The notes under the pieces are model-generated. The model was not told the origin of the DNA. It saw only the letters and a program-made list of their open reading frames with translations, and searched no databases. A program made the translations under genes and the position numbers. A stretch of DNA of 10,602 nt from Hydrogenophaga sp. (GTDB taxonomy: Bacteria; Pseudomonadota; Gammaproteobacteria; Burkholderiales; Burkholderiaceae_C): the NCBI GenBank assembly GCA_030684755.1, contig JAUXXN010000070.1:1-10602 (forward strand), written 5' to 3'. Shown here one piece after another: positions 1 through 7,373 of the stretch; position 1 is the first letter of the stretch, and every line of letters begins with the position of its first letter.

Positions 1-473
1 AGAAAGCCCGCGTGGAAGACGCCCTGCACGCCACGCGCGCTGCGGTGGAAGAAGGCATTGTGGCCGGTGGTGGCGTGGCTCTGCTGCGCGCCCGTCAGGC
101 CGCTGGCACCATCAAAGGCGACAACGCCGACCAAGACGCCGGTATCAAGCTGGTGCTGAAAGCCATCGAAGCCCCTCTGCGCGAAATCGTGGCCAACGCC
201 GGTGGCGAGCCGTCGGTGGTGGTCAACGCCATCCTGGCCGGTTCGGGCAACTACGGCTTCAACGCCGCCAACGACACCTACGGCGACATGATCGAAATGG
301 GTATTCTGGATCCCACGAAAGTGACCCGCACCGCGCTGCAGAACGCCGCTTCGGTGTCCAGCCTGATGCTGACCACCGAGTGCATGGTCGCCGAGTCCCC
401 GAAGGATGACGCACCTGCCATGGGTGGTGGCGGCATGGGTGGCATGGGCGATATGGGCGGCATGGGCATGTAA
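1..473 (+). CDS. groL: Chaperonin GroEL, C-terminal part (5' end outside window)
   Basis: This is the last 156 codons of the 60-kDa chaperonin that forms the double-ring ATP-driven protein-folding chamber in the cytoplasm with GroES. The reading frame is open from base 3 (first codons K-A-R-V-E-D) and ends with TAA at 471-473. The start of the window corresponds to about residue 393 of E. coli GroEL, so roughly 390 N-terminal residues lie upstream. The visible part contains [15 protein letters not shown], whose Asp corresponds to the ATP-hydrolysis residue Asp398 of E. coli. It also has the equatorial-domain segments GNYGFNAA and [10 protein letters not shown], and it ends in the Gly-Gly-Met repeat tail ([14 protein letters not shown]) typical of group I chaperonins. 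The family assignment is certain. A groES gene is expected upstream but is not in the window. Transcription probably ends at the hairpin at 615-648. Confidence 0.98.
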   Translation, partial: KARVEDALHATRAAVEEGIVAGGGVALLRARQAAGTIKGDNADQDAGIKLVLKAIEAPLREIVANAGGEPSVVVNAILAGSGNYGFNAANDTYGDMIEMGILDPTKVTRTALQNAASVSSLMLTTECMVAESPKDDAPAMGGGGMGGMGDMGGMGM

Positions 474-614
474 ATGCTCCTTGCCTGAGGGCCGATCGCC
501 GCGTTGCATGGGCTTGCCGTAGCGTTGCTGCTGTCTACGCCCATGCGCCTTGCGCTAGGCCCTTATGCTGCGTCGGATTGCATTACTGCAGGTCGACAAA
601 AGAAACCCCCCAAG

Positions 615-648
615 AAAAAACCCCGCAAGGCAACTTGCGGGGTTTTTT
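615..648. terminator. Bidirectional rho-independent terminator between groL and tal
   Basis: A perfect inverted repeat has arms 615-629 and 634-648: six A, then CCCCGCAAG, a GCAA loop at 630-633, then CTTGCGGGG and six T. The GC-rich 9-bp stem is followed by a T run on the + strand and, read from the other strand, again by a T run. It therefore fits as terminator for both groL (+, stop at 473) and tal (-, stop at 668). The tal stop codon is only 20 bases away. Confidence 0.93.
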
Positions 649-667
649 CGTTTTGGGCTGTCGCCGC

Positions 668-1609
668 TCACCTCATCATGCCTTCGAGCTTGATTGTGTC
701 GGCCACGAACGCGCGAATGCCCTCGGCCAGCTTCTCAGTGGCCATGGCGTCTTCGTTCATCGCAAACCGGAAACCCGCTTCATCGTATTGCACAAACGCC
801 ATGTCCATTGCCTTCGCGGTCTCGGCGTCCAGCGCCTGGGCCAACGGCGCCTCGGTGGCGGCCAATTGGGCCAACAAATCGGGGCTGATGGTCAACAAAT
901 CGCAACCAGCCAGCGCGGTGATCTGGCCCACATTGCGAAAACTCGCGCCCATCACCTCGGTGGCGATGCCGTATTTTTTGTAGAAGTTGTAAATAGCGCG
1001 CACCGACTTCACGCCCGGGTCGTTCGCGCCCGCCATGGCCGCCTCGTCCCAACCCGCACCGGCGTTCTTCTTGGCCCAGTCATAAATGCGGCCCACAAAC
1101 GGCGAAATCAGCTGCACCTTGGCCTGCCCGCAAGCGACAGCTTGGGCAAACGAAAACAGCAGGGTCAGGTTGGTGTGGATGCCGTCACGCTCCAGCCGAG
1201 CGGCGGCCTGAATGCCTTCCCAAGTGGATGCAATTTTGATCAGCACCCGGTCCACATGCACCCCTTCGCCTTGGTACAAGTCGATGATGCGGCGCGCACG
1301 CGTCACGGTGGCCTCGGTGTCAAAGCTCAGGCGCGCATCCACTTCGGTAGACACACGGCCCGGAATGTGTTTCAGAATTTCGCAGCCAAAGGCCACCAAC
1401 AGGCGGTTCATCACCTCGTCAGACCCGCGTGCGCCGAAGGTCGCCACCGCTTGGTGCAGCAAATGGGCGTATTCCGGCTTTTGCACAGCCTTCAGGATGA
1501 GCGACGGGTTGGTCGTTGCGTCCCGGGGCGTAAACGCCGCGATTTGGTTGAAGTCCCCGGTGTCTGCGACCACGGTGGTGAGTTGTTTGAGCGCGTCGAG
1601 TTGGTTCAT
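668..1609 (-). CDS. tal: Transaldolase
   Basis: This 313-residue cytoplasmic enzyme of the non-oxidative pentose phosphate pathway moves a dihydroxyacetone unit from sedoheptulose 7-phosphate to glyceraldehyde 3-phosphate. Length and sequence match the TalB-type (about 317 aa) family. The N-terminal signature [11 protein letters not shown] is at residues 27-37. The Schiff-base lysine is Lys125 in VLIKIAST, the catalytic aspartate is probably Asp16 in VVADTGDF, and the conserved Thr is at 149 in TNLTLLFSF. The phosphate-binding part [10 protein letters not shown] follows. The ATG at 1607-1609 gives the normal N-terminus ([20 protein letters not shown]). The gene is divergent from hexR with only 59 bases between starts, and the putative HexR operator lies just upstream, so control by HexR is likely. 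It converges on groL and shares its terminator. Confidence 0.97.
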   Translation of the reverse strand: MNQLDALKQLTTVVADTGDFNQIAAFTPRDATTNPSLILKAVQKPEYAHLLHQAVATFGARGSDEVMNRLLVAFGCEILKHIPGRVSTEVDARLSFDTEATVTRARRIIDLYQGEGVHVDRVLIKIASTWEGIQAAARLERDGIHTNLTLLFSFAQAVACGQAKVQLISPFVGRIYDWAKKNAGAGWDEAAMAGANDPGVKSVRAIYNFYKKYGIATEVMGASFRNVGQITALAGCDLLTISPDLLAQLAATEAPLAQALDAETAKAMDMAFVQYDEAGFRFAMNEDAMATEKLAEGIRAFVADTIKLEGMMR

Positions 1610-1624
1610 GGCTCAATTATGGGG

Positions 1625-1639
1625 TGTAATAAGATTTCA
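1625..1639. promoter_or_regulatory. Putative HexR operator in the tal-hexR divergent promoter region
   Basis: The sequence TGTAATAAGATTTCA reads as TGTAAT, three bases, ATTTCA. It is an interrupted palindrome matching the proteobacterial HexR consensus (TGTAAT-N3-ATTACA) at 11 of 12 half-site positions. It lies 15 bases before the tal ATG and 29 bases before the hexR ATG, so it could block both promoters. A second perfect 10-bp palindrome, TTTCATGAAA (1635-1644), overlaps its right half. The site is visible in the sequence; its use by the adjacent regulator is inferred. Confidence 0.72.
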
Positions 1640-1668
1640 TGAAAATCAAGTAACTCTGAGACAACGCC

Positions 1669-2517
1669 ATGCTCGACCGCATCAAAGCCTCCCTGCCTTC
1701 ACTTGCACCCGCCGAACAACGCGTGGGCAAACTGGTGTTGCTCGACCCGCGCAGTTTCGCCAGTCTGCCGGTGTCCGAACTGGCCGACCGCGCCCATGTG
1801 AGCAAACCCACTGTGGTGCGGTTTTGCCGCAGCATGGGTTACGACGGTCTGTCTGACTTCAAACTCAAACTCGCAGGCACCGTGAGTGAGGGCGTACCTT
1901 TTATTCACCGCAGTGTGGACGTGGACGACAAGGTGGGCGATGTGTTGGTGAAGGTGATCGACAACACCGTGGCGGCATTTCTGAAATACCGCAACGACGC
2001 CTCCACCCATTCGATTGAAAAAGCGGTGGATGCGCTGCTGGTGACCTACAACAACCGGGGCCGCATTGAGTTCTTTGGCGCAGGCAACTCGGGCATCGTG
2101 GCGCAAGACGCGCAACACAAGTTCTTTCGCTTGGGCATCAACGCCATTGCCTACAGCGACGGCCACATGCAGGTCATGAGCGCCTCGCTGCTGGGCCCGG
2201 GTGACTGTGTGGTGATCATCTCCAACTCCGGGCGCACCCGCGACCTGATGGACGCAGCCGACATCGCGCGCAAACACGGTGCCACCGTGATCGTGATTAC
2301 CGCCAGCGGCTCGCCTTTGGCGGCAGCCGGGCACATCCACCTCTCCGCCGACCACCCCGAAGGCTACGACCGCTACAGCCCCATGACCTCGCGCCTGATG
2401 CACCTGATGGTGATCGACGTGCTGGCCACCTGCCTGGCGCTGCGCATTGGTGGCAGCAAGCTGCAGCCGCTGTTGAAGGAAATGAAGAACAACCTGCGGA
2501 GTAAAAGGTACGCCTGA
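1669..2517 (+). CDS. hexR: HexR-type RpiR-family transcriptional regulator (HTH plus SIS domain)
   Basis: This is a 282-residue cytoplasmic DNA-binding repressor. Residues 1-75 form the HTH_6 domain, with the helix-turn-helix around 33-57 (LPVSELADRAHVSKPTVVRF). From about residue 127 an SIS sugar-phosphate-binding domain follows, with the loops GAGNSG (137-142) and SNSGRT (185-190). It resembles E. coli HexR along its length, for example in VxRFCRS, DFKLxLA, the KFFR segment and SRLxxLxVIDVLAT, and it has the usual length. In HexR proteins the SIS domain binds 2-keto-3-deoxy-6-phosphogluconate, which releases the repressor from DNA. The start is chosen because MLDRI matches the family N-terminus, although the Shine-Dalgarno sequence is weak (CTGAG, about 10 bases upstream). 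It is divergent from tal and probably autoregulated through the site at 1625-1639. Other RpiR-family sugar regulators are a less likely identity. Confidence 0.9.
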   Translation: MLDRIKASLPSLAPAEQRVGKLVLLDPRSFASLPVSELADRAHVSKPTVVRFCRSMGYDGLSDFKLKLAGTVSEGVPFIHRSVDVDDKVGDVLVKVIDNTVAAFLKYRNDASTHSIEKAVDALLVTYNNRGRIEFFGAGNSGIVAQDAQHKFFRLGINAIAYSDGHMQVMSASLLGPGDCVVIISNSGRTRDLMDAADIARKHGATVIVITASGSPLAAAGHIHLSADHPEGYDRYSPMTSRLMHLMVIDVLATCLALRIGGSKLQPLLKEMKNNLRSKRYA

Positions 2518-2542
2518 GATCGGGCTGCGCACACAAAGGTCA

Positions 2543-2630
2543 GGACAACGGGTGCTCCCTGCAGCGAAGTCAAGGAGGAGGACCGCGCAGCGAGCCGGGG
2601 GACATTCGCGGAGGGGAGCGCCCGTTGTCC
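2543..2630. repeat. Long imperfect inverted repeat / structured intergenic element
   Basis: Arms 2543-2559 (GGACAACGGGTGCTCCC) and 2614-2630 (GGGAGCGCCCGTTGTCC) pair over 17 bases with a single G-T wobble. Inside them a second stem of eight pairs can form between 2564-2571 (GCGAAGTC) and 2601-2609 (GACATTCGC), with one bulged A. The apical part holds the purine run AGGAGGAGG (about 2573-2581). The whole 88-base unit sits between the convergent genes hexR and dppF and has no T run, so it is not a classical intrinsic terminator. It could be a member of a dispersed REP/MITE-like family, a 3'-end processing hairpin or a small RNA. Only one copy is in the window, so repetition elsewhere is not shown. 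Confidence 0.6.
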
Positions 2631-2655
2631 GCGCCAACGCCAACACGTCACCCGA

Positions 2656-3753
2656 TCAGATCCGCCCCTCTTCAACCGCATGACACGCGATCCGGATACC
2701 ACCCAAGGTCAGGAGGTTCGGACGCTCCACACGGCAGCGCTCATTGACGTGCGGGCAGCGCGGGTTGAATGCGCAACCGTCTGGTGGGTTCAGCGGGTTG
2801 GGCACTTCGCCTGACACCGGGGTGCGCGCACGGCCTGTATCGTGCATCTTGGGAATCGCGTCCAGCAGCATGCGCGTGTAGGGGTGGCGCGGGGTGTCAA
2901 ACAGGGTGTGCTTGGGCGCCAACTCCACCAAGCGGCCGAGGTACATCACGCCCACCTGATCGCTCACGTGGCGCACCACCGCCAGGTTGTGGCTGATGAA
3001 CAGGTAGGTGAGACCGCGCTCGCGCTGCAGGTCTTTCATGATGTTGAGCACCTGCGCCTGCACGCTCACGTCCAGCGCGCTGGTGGGCTCGTCACACACC
3101 AAAAACTCGGGCTGTGTGGCCAGCGCCCGCGCAATGGAAATACGCTGGCGTTGCCCGCCCGAAAACTGGTGCGGGTACTTCACCCGGTCCAGCGGTGACA
3201 AACCCACCGACTTCAGCAGCTCGTCCACCCGCTCGCGCAGCGCCACCGGCTCGGTTTCAATACCGTGCTCGCGCAGCGGCTCGGCAATGATGTCTTCCAC
3301 AATCCAGCGCGGGTTCAGGCTCGCGTAGGGATCTTGAAAAATCATCTGGATGCGCCGGCGCAGATGGCGACCCTGTGGCGTCTTGAACGCGGCATGGGCG
3401 TCCAGCCCATCAAATTCAAAGCCTCCGCGTGTGGGTTCGTACAAACCCACCAGCAGCCGAGCCACCGTGCTTTTGCCGCAACCCGACTCGCCCACCAGCG
3501 CCAGCGTCTGGCCACGCGGAATGTCAAACGACACGCCGTCCACGGCCCGCAACAACTGGCGGGGCTGGCGTTCAATCACGCGGTTGAGCCAGGGAGCCGA
3601 CACGTCAAAGGTTTTGGCCAGGTCGGTGGCGCGCACCAGGGGCGCCTCGTCCGCTGGCGCAGCCAACGGCTGTGGGTGCGCCACATCGGCATGGGCTGCG
3701 GCTTGGCGCTCTGCTTGGGCCTGCACCGCTTTTTCAATCAAATTCGAGCTCAT
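2656..3753 (-). CDS. dppF: Peptide-type ABC importer ATP-binding protein (DppF/OppF family)
   Basis: This 365-residue protein is the second ATPase of the importer, acting at the inner face of the cytoplasmic membrane. Walker A is GESGCGKST (88-96), the Q-loop is [11 protein letters not shown] (from 138), the ABC signature is SGGQRQR (198-204), Walker B is FLVCDEP (217-223) with Asp221 and Glu222, and the switch histidine is His255. A C-terminal oligopeptide/dipeptide domain carries four cysteines (327, 333, 340, 357). I chose the ATG at 3751-3753 because it overlaps the upstream dppD stop codon as ATGA and has GGGAG about 12 bases before it. A further in-frame ATG at 3873 would lie inside dppD and gives a non-conserved leader. 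The first 40 or so residues are Ala/Gln-rich and longer than in E. coli DppF (334 aa). Substrate specificity cannot be read from this subunit, so the symbol denotes the family. Confidence 0.93.
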   Translation of the reverse strand: MSSNLIEKAVQAQAERQAAAHADVAHPQPLAAPADEAPLVRATDLAKTFDVSAPWLNRVIERQPRQLLRAVDGVSFDIPRGQTLALVGESGCGKSTVARLLVGLYEPTRGGFEFDGLDAHAAFKTPQGRHLRRRIQMIFQDPYASLNPRWIVEDIIAEPLREHGIETEPVALRERVDELLKSVGLSPLDRVKYPHQFSGGQRQRISIARALATQPEFLVCDEPTSALDVSVQAQVLNIMKDLQRERGLTYLFISHNLAVVRHVSDQVGVMYLGRLVELAPKHTLFDTPRHPYTRMLLDAIPKMHDTGRARTPVSGEVPNPLNPPDGCAFNPRCPHVNERCRVERPNLLTLGGIRIACHAVEEGRI

Positions 3754-4739
3754 GCGGCCACTCCCGGTGTCAACATGGTCGTGGCGTCGTGCAACCAGCA
3801 AGCGGCGCGGGTGGCGCCGGCGGGCATCAGGTTGGGCCGCTCCACATGGCAGCGGTCCACCACCCGGTCGCAACGCGGGTTGTAGGCACAGCCCGTGGGA
3901 ATGGCGTTCAGGCGCGGCATGGCGCCATCAATCTGGTGAAGGCGCTCGCGGTCCACGCTCATGTCGGGTATGCAAGCCATCAGGCCGGCCGTGTAGGGGT
4001 GGGCAGGGTGGTTGATGACCTCGTGCACCGGTCCAATTTCGGCAATGCGCCCCGCGTACATCACGGCCACGCGGTCGCAGGTTTCGGCAATCACGCCCAT
4101 GTCGTGGGTGATCAGCATCACCGCGGCACCACGCTCTTTGCAGATGGTCTTCAGCAGCGTGATGATCTGCGCCTGAATCGACACGTCCAGCGCGGTGGTG
4201 GGCTCGTCGGCCACGATCAGCTGCGGCTCGGCGGCCAGCGCCAGGGCAATCACCACCCGCTGGCGCATACCGCCTGAAAACTGGTGCGGAAAGTGGTCAA
4301 TGCGCTGCTCGGCCGCCGGAATGCCGGTGTCTTTGAGCAGGTTGATGGCCCGCTGGCGCGCCTCGGCCTGGGTCACCGGCAGGTGGGTGGTGATGGTCTC
4401 GATGAGCTGCCGACCCACCGAGTACAGCGGGTTGAGCGAGGTCAGCGGGTCTTGGAAGATGGCGCCAATTTTGCGCCCGCGAACCTTGCGCATTTGCTCG
4501 TAAGGCAGGTTGTCGATGCGCTCGCCGTGCAGCCGTATTTCGCCGCCCGCCACCCGCCCAGGCGGCTCCAGCAGGCCGATGATGGAAGCCCCGGTGAGCG
4601 ACTTGCCAGCACCCGATTCACCCACCACACCCAGGATTTCGCCCGGCGCGATGTCAAACGAAATATCGTCCAGCGCCCGCAGCGTGCCACGGCGGTGCGG
4701 AAATTCGACCACGAGATTTTTTACTTCTAACAGGCTCAT
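3750..4739 (-). CDS. dppD: Peptide-type ABC importer ATP-binding protein (DppD/OppD family)
   Basis: This 329-residue protein is the first ATPase of the importer, pairing with the DppF-type protein encoded immediately downstream. It shows Walker A GESGAGKS (40-47), Q-loop [11 protein letters not shown] (94-104), ABC signature SGGMRQR (155-161), Walker B LIVADEP (174-180) and switch histidine His212. The C-terminal Opp/Dpp extension has cysteines 284, 290, 297 and 314 in the spacing C-x5-C-x6-C-x16-C, seen again in the neighbouring ATPase. Length is typical (E. coli DppD is 327 aa). The ATG at 4737-4739 is seven bases after the dppC stop codon, and the gene overlaps dppF by four bases, so translation is probably coupled. 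No clear Shine-Dalgarno sequence precedes it. Confidence 0.95.
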   Translation of the reverse strand: MSLLEVKNLVVEFPHRRGTLRALDDISFDIAPGEILGVVGESGAGKSLTGASIIGLLEPPGRVAGGEIRLHGERIDNLPYEQMRKVRGRKIGAIFQDPLTSLNPLYSVGRQLIETITTHLPVTQAEARQRAINLLKDTGIPAAEQRIDHFPHQFSGGMRQRVVIALALAAEPQLIVADEPTTALDVSIQAQIITLLKTICKERGAAVMLITHDMGVIAETCDRVAVMYAGRIAEIGPVHEVINHPAHPYTAGLMACIPDMSVDRERLHQIDGAMPRLNAIPTGCAYNPRCDRVVDRCHVERPNLMPAGATRAACWLHDATTMLTPGVAA

Positions 4740-4746
4740 GGTGTGC

Positions 4747-5676
4747 TTATCTGAGTCTAGGGTTGAGCGCGTCGCGCAGCCAGTCGCCCAGCAGGTTCAC
4801 GGAAAGAGCAATCAACACCAGCATGGCGCCGGGGAAGATGGTGATCCACCACTCGCCAGAAAACAAATAGTCGTTGCCCACACGAATCAGCGTGCCCAGC
4901 GATGGCGAGGTGGGCGGTGCGCCCACCCCCAGAAACGACAGCGTGGCTTCGGTGATGATGGCCGTGGCCACCTGGATGGTGGCCAGCACCAGCACCGGCC
5001 CCATCACGTTGGGCAGCACATGGCTGCGCATGATGCGCAGCGGTGCCACACCCGTCACTCGGGCTGCCTGCACGTATTCCTTGTTGCGCTCCACCAGCGT
5101 CGAGCCGCGCACCGTGCGCGCGTACTGCACCCAGCCGGTGAGCGTGATCGACAAAATCAACACGCCAAACGCGAGCCCTTCGTGGGCATTGGGAAAGAGC
5201 GCCCTCCCCACGCCCGCAATCAGCAGCGCCACCAAAATGGACGGAAACGACAGCATGACGTCGCACAGACGCATGAGCACACCGTCCACCCAGCCACCCA
5301 GAAAACCGGCCAGCAAACCAAACGACACACCGATCACCACCGACAACGCCACCGACGCCAAGCCCACGGCCAGCGAAATGCGGGCGCCGTACATGATGGC
5401 CGACAAAATATCCCGTCCTTGGTCGTCGGTACCCAGTAAAAAATTGGTTGAACCACCTTCGCTCCAGGCGGGCGGCAGCCGTGCGTTGGACAGCTCCAGC
5501 GTGGCCAGATCAAACGGGTTGTGCGGCGCCAACCAGGGCGCAAACAAAGCACCGAAGACGCAGATACAAGCGATCACCGCCGCAACAATGGCGGTTGGTG
5601 AATTCAAGAAACTGTGGCCGACATCGCTGTCGAACCAGCGGCGCAGTGTGGAAATCAAAGTAAGAGCTTTCGTCAT
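4747..5676 (-). CDS. dppC: Peptide-type ABC importer permease (DppC/OppC family)
   Basis: This 309-residue inner-membrane protein is one of the two channel-forming subunits. It has an N-terminal membrane segment at about 27-47, a periplasmic stretch with the family feature LLGTDDQGRDILSAIMYGAR (80-99), then five further hydrophobic segments. The cytoplasmic EAA loop (EYVQAARVTGVAPLRIMRSH, 200-219) contacts the ATPases, and the protein ends in NPRLR. The ATG at 5674-5676 is preferred; a TTG one codon upstream would add a residue. GGGG about 8-11 bases before the ATG is the only Shine-Dalgarno candidate. The start lies three bases after the stop codon of the M20 remnant, and the stop is seven bases before dppD, so it is cotranscribed with its neighbours. 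Confidence 0.94.
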   Translation of the reverse strand: MTKALTLISTLRRWFDSDVGHSFLNSPTAIVAAVIACICVFGALFAPWLAPHNPFDLATLELSNARLPPAWSEGGSTNFLLGTDDQGRDILSAIMYGARISLAVGLASVALSVVIGVSFGLLAGFLGGWVDGVLMRLCDVMLSFPSILVALLIAGVGRALFPNAHEGLAFGVLILSITLTGWVQYARTVRGSTLVERNKEYVQAARVTGVAPLRIMRSHVLPNVMGPVLVLATIQVATAIITEATLSFLGVGAPPTSPSLGTLIRVGNDYLFSGEWWITIFPGAMLVLIALSVNLLGDWLRDALNPRLR

Positions 5677-5679
5677 CAA

Positions 5680-6282
5680 TTAACCCCGCGCCACGCCCGA
5701 ACACAATTCCTGTATGCGGCGCTCCACGAGGTTTTGTACCTCAGGGCTGAAGGTGCGCACGGTGCCCACAAGCGTGGCCTTGCCCGGCATCACGCTGAAA
5801 GCACACATGTCGCCCGCCTGCATGGCGCACACACTGATCACCGCGCTGTCAATGGCATGCACGTTGTGCGACTGCAAGGCCGTGATCAGGTGTCCAGATA
5901 CCAGCACCGAGTACACCGTTTGGTAGGTGTGGCCGTCGTGGCCGCAGCCGTGCATCAGGCCGGGCCGGGTGGATTTCCAGGCCACGTCGTTCTGCTCGGT
6001 CACGGGCAGCGTATCCATGTCGACGTGCAGGCCCTCCACGCACCCACTGACGCGCTCGCGGCCATGAATCACAGCCACTAAACCGTTTTTTCCGATGCCG
6101 GTGTGGATGGCGTCCACCCCGCACACCGGGAGCGACTCCACCACGCGCTGCGCGGTGTCGTGCCTCTCAAAACCCATTTCGGTGTGGGCGTGCAGGTCGC
6201 GGCGCAGCGCGGTCCGCTCGGGGTGAAAAGCGGCGATGTGCGCAAACGCGCGGCCGTGTGCTTTGATGCGGGAGGTCAACAT
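5680..6282 (-). pseudogene. Internally deleted, truncated M20 (M20D-type) amidohydrolase remnant
   Basis: An open frame of 200 codons still reads as an M20-family metal-dependent amidohydrolase (hippurate hydrolase / N-acyl-amino-acid deacylase type) but is far shorter than the usual 390-400 residues. The N-terminal half keeps RRDLHAHTEMGFE (27-39), GLHVDMDTLP (84-93) and the metal-binding HGCGHDGHT (111-119). The protein then jumps directly to YQTVYSVLVSGHLITALQS (120-138), which in intact relatives follows about 100 residues later in the dimerisation domain. The PAEEG segment with the catalytic glutamate is therefore missing. It stops after RIQELCSGVARG, losing about 100 C-terminal residues with the remaining metal ligands. 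A three-residue gap in LQS-HNVHAID and changes such as HPE to HTE also suggest decay. It lies 16 bases after dppB and 3 before dppC. It cannot be an active hydrolase; a retained short protein is possible but unsupported. Confidence 0.85.
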
Positions 6283-6298
6283 GGCAGGTGAAGGGTGT

Positions 6299-7279
6299 TC
6301 AGTGTCCGCCCGGCTTTTCGACGCGAAGGCGCGGGTCCACGGCGAAATACAGCAAATCAACCACCAGGTTGATCACCACGAAGATGAGCGCAATCAGGCA
6401 CAAATAAGCGGCCATGACCGGAATGTCGGCAAACGTCACCGCCTGAATGAACAGCAGCCCCATGCCCGGCCACTGAAACACCGTTTCGGTGATGATGGCA
6501 AAGGCAATCAGGCCACCGAGCTGCAAACCGGTGATGGTCATCACCGGTACCAAGGTGTTTTTCAGCGCATGGCCAAAATGCACCGCCCGGTTGGTCAGGC
6601 CCCGGGCGCGGGCAAATTTGATGTAGTCGGTGCGCAGCACCTCCAGCATTTCGGCGCGCACCAGCCGCATGATCAGCGTGAGCTGAAAAATGGCCAAGGT
6701 AATGGCCGGCAGCGTGATGTGGTGCCAACCCTTGGCTGTCAACAGCCCGGTGGTCCACCAGCCCAGCTGCGTCACCTCGCCCCGGCCAAAGCTGGGGAAC
6801 CAGCCCAGGTTCACCGCGAACACCAGAATCAACAAAATGCCGATCAAAAACGTGGGCAGCGACACGCCCAACAGCGACACCGTCATGAACAACTGGCTGA
6901 TGAACGTGCCGCGCTTGAGTGCCGCGTAAACCCCCATGGGAATGCCCACCACCAGCGCCAACAGCGCCGCCACCAGCGCCAGTTCCAGCGTGGCCGGAAA
7001 GCGCTCGGCAATCAGGCGCGACACCTTGGCACCCTGGCGCAGGCTCAAACCAAATTCACCCTGCACCGCATTGGCCAAAAAGTGCCAAAACTGCACCACA
7101 AACGCTTGGTCCAGCCCCAAGTCGGCGCGCAGTTCCCGAATTTGCTCCGCCGTGGCGTCTTGCCCCAGCAAAAACACCACCGGGTCGCCCACGTACTGAA
7201 ACAGCATGAAGGCGATCAGGGCAACACTGACCATCACGATCACCGCCTGCGCCAGCCGCCTGAGAATGAATGCAAACAT
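6299..7279 (-). CDS. dppB: Peptide-type ABC importer permease (DppB/OppB family)
   Basis: This 326-residue inner-membrane protein is the other channel subunit. Hydrophobic segments lie at about 10-30, 97-119, 129-157, 178-197, 232-262 and 283-304, matching the six-segment DppB layout. The cytoplasmic EAA loop is DYIKFARARGLTNRAVHFGHALKN (208-231, shown here in part), and the N-terminal motif FILRRLAQAVIVM is characteristic. The ATG at 7277-7279 gives the normal N-terminus (MFAFILRRL); no strong Shine-Dalgarno sequence precedes it. It follows the binding-protein gene after a 94-base gap with two hairpins, and it is followed by the M20 remnant 16 bases later. The DppB/OppB family also includes nickel and glutathione importers, so the substrate is not fixed by sequence. 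Confidence 0.94.
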   Translation of the reverse strand: MFAFILRRLAQAVIVMVSVALIAFMLFQYVGDPVVFLLGQDATAEQIRELRADLGLDQAFVVQFWHFLANAVQGEFGLSLRQGAKVSRLIAERFPATLELALVAALLALVVGIPMGVYAALKRGTFISQLFMTVSLLGVSLPTFLIGILLILVFAVNLGWFPSFGRGEVTQLGWWTTGLLTAKGWHHITLPAITLAIFQLTLIMRLVRAEMLEVLRTDYIKFARARGLTNRAVHFGHALKNTLVPVMTITGLQLGGLIAFAIITETVFQWPGMGLLFIQAVTFADIPVMAAYLCLIALIFVVINLVVDLLYFAVDPRLRVEKPGGH

Positions 7280-7300
7280 GGGGGTTTTTAAGCAGAAAGC

Positions 7301-7326
7301 GGGCCGCGTGCTCGCACACGCGGCCC
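7301..7326 (-). terminator. Intercistronic hairpin (possible attenuator) between dppA and dppB
   Basis: Perfect 10-bp arms GGGCCGCGTG (7301-7310) and CACGCGGCCC (7317-7326) enclose a six-base loop. On the - strand the stem is followed by GCTTTCTGCTTAAAAACC, which is only moderately T-rich, so read-through is likely. Such hairpins after a binding-protein gene usually raise its mRNA level relative to the membrane subunits by partial termination or by blocking 3' decay; that role is inferred here. Confidence 0.6.
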
Positions 7327-7354
7327 TGTGGTCAACGGGGAGAAGTCAGCGCAG

Positions 7355-7370
7355 CCGTGCAGCTGCACGG
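7355..7370. repeat. 16-bp perfect palindrome just after the dppA stop codon
   Basis: CCGTGCAGCTGCACGG is a perfect 16-bp palindrome, three bases beyond the stop codon of the binding-protein gene (TAA at 7374-7376 on the - strand). As RNA it would form a compact hairpin with little or no loop, and it stands 28 bases before the second hairpin at 7301-7326. It may work with that hairpin to protect the 3' end of dppA mRNA; it could also be a protein-binding palindrome. No T run follows. Confidence 0.5.
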
Positions 7371-7373
7371 GGG

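Noticed and set aside
586..597. CTGCAGGTCGAC, identical to the PstI-SalI part of common cloning-vector polylinkers
   Set aside because: The match stops at 12 bases on both sides and the flanks are ordinary genomic sequence leading into a native terminator, so coincidence is more likely than vector contamination.
474..614. Possible small gene or RNA between groL and its terminator
   Set aside because: No open frame with a credible start and no stable structure other than the terminator was seen; this looks like a plain 3' untranslated region.
578..1642. A 354-codon open frame on the + strand opposite tal
   Set aside because: It has a His/Arg/Gly-rich composition, runs through the terminator hairpin, and is fully explained by the transaldolase gene on the other strand.
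1699..2646. A 315-codon open frame on the - strand opposite hexR
   Set aside because: It overlaps the whole of the convincing HexR frame and extends into the hairpin element; the His/Val/Ala-rich translation shows no motif.
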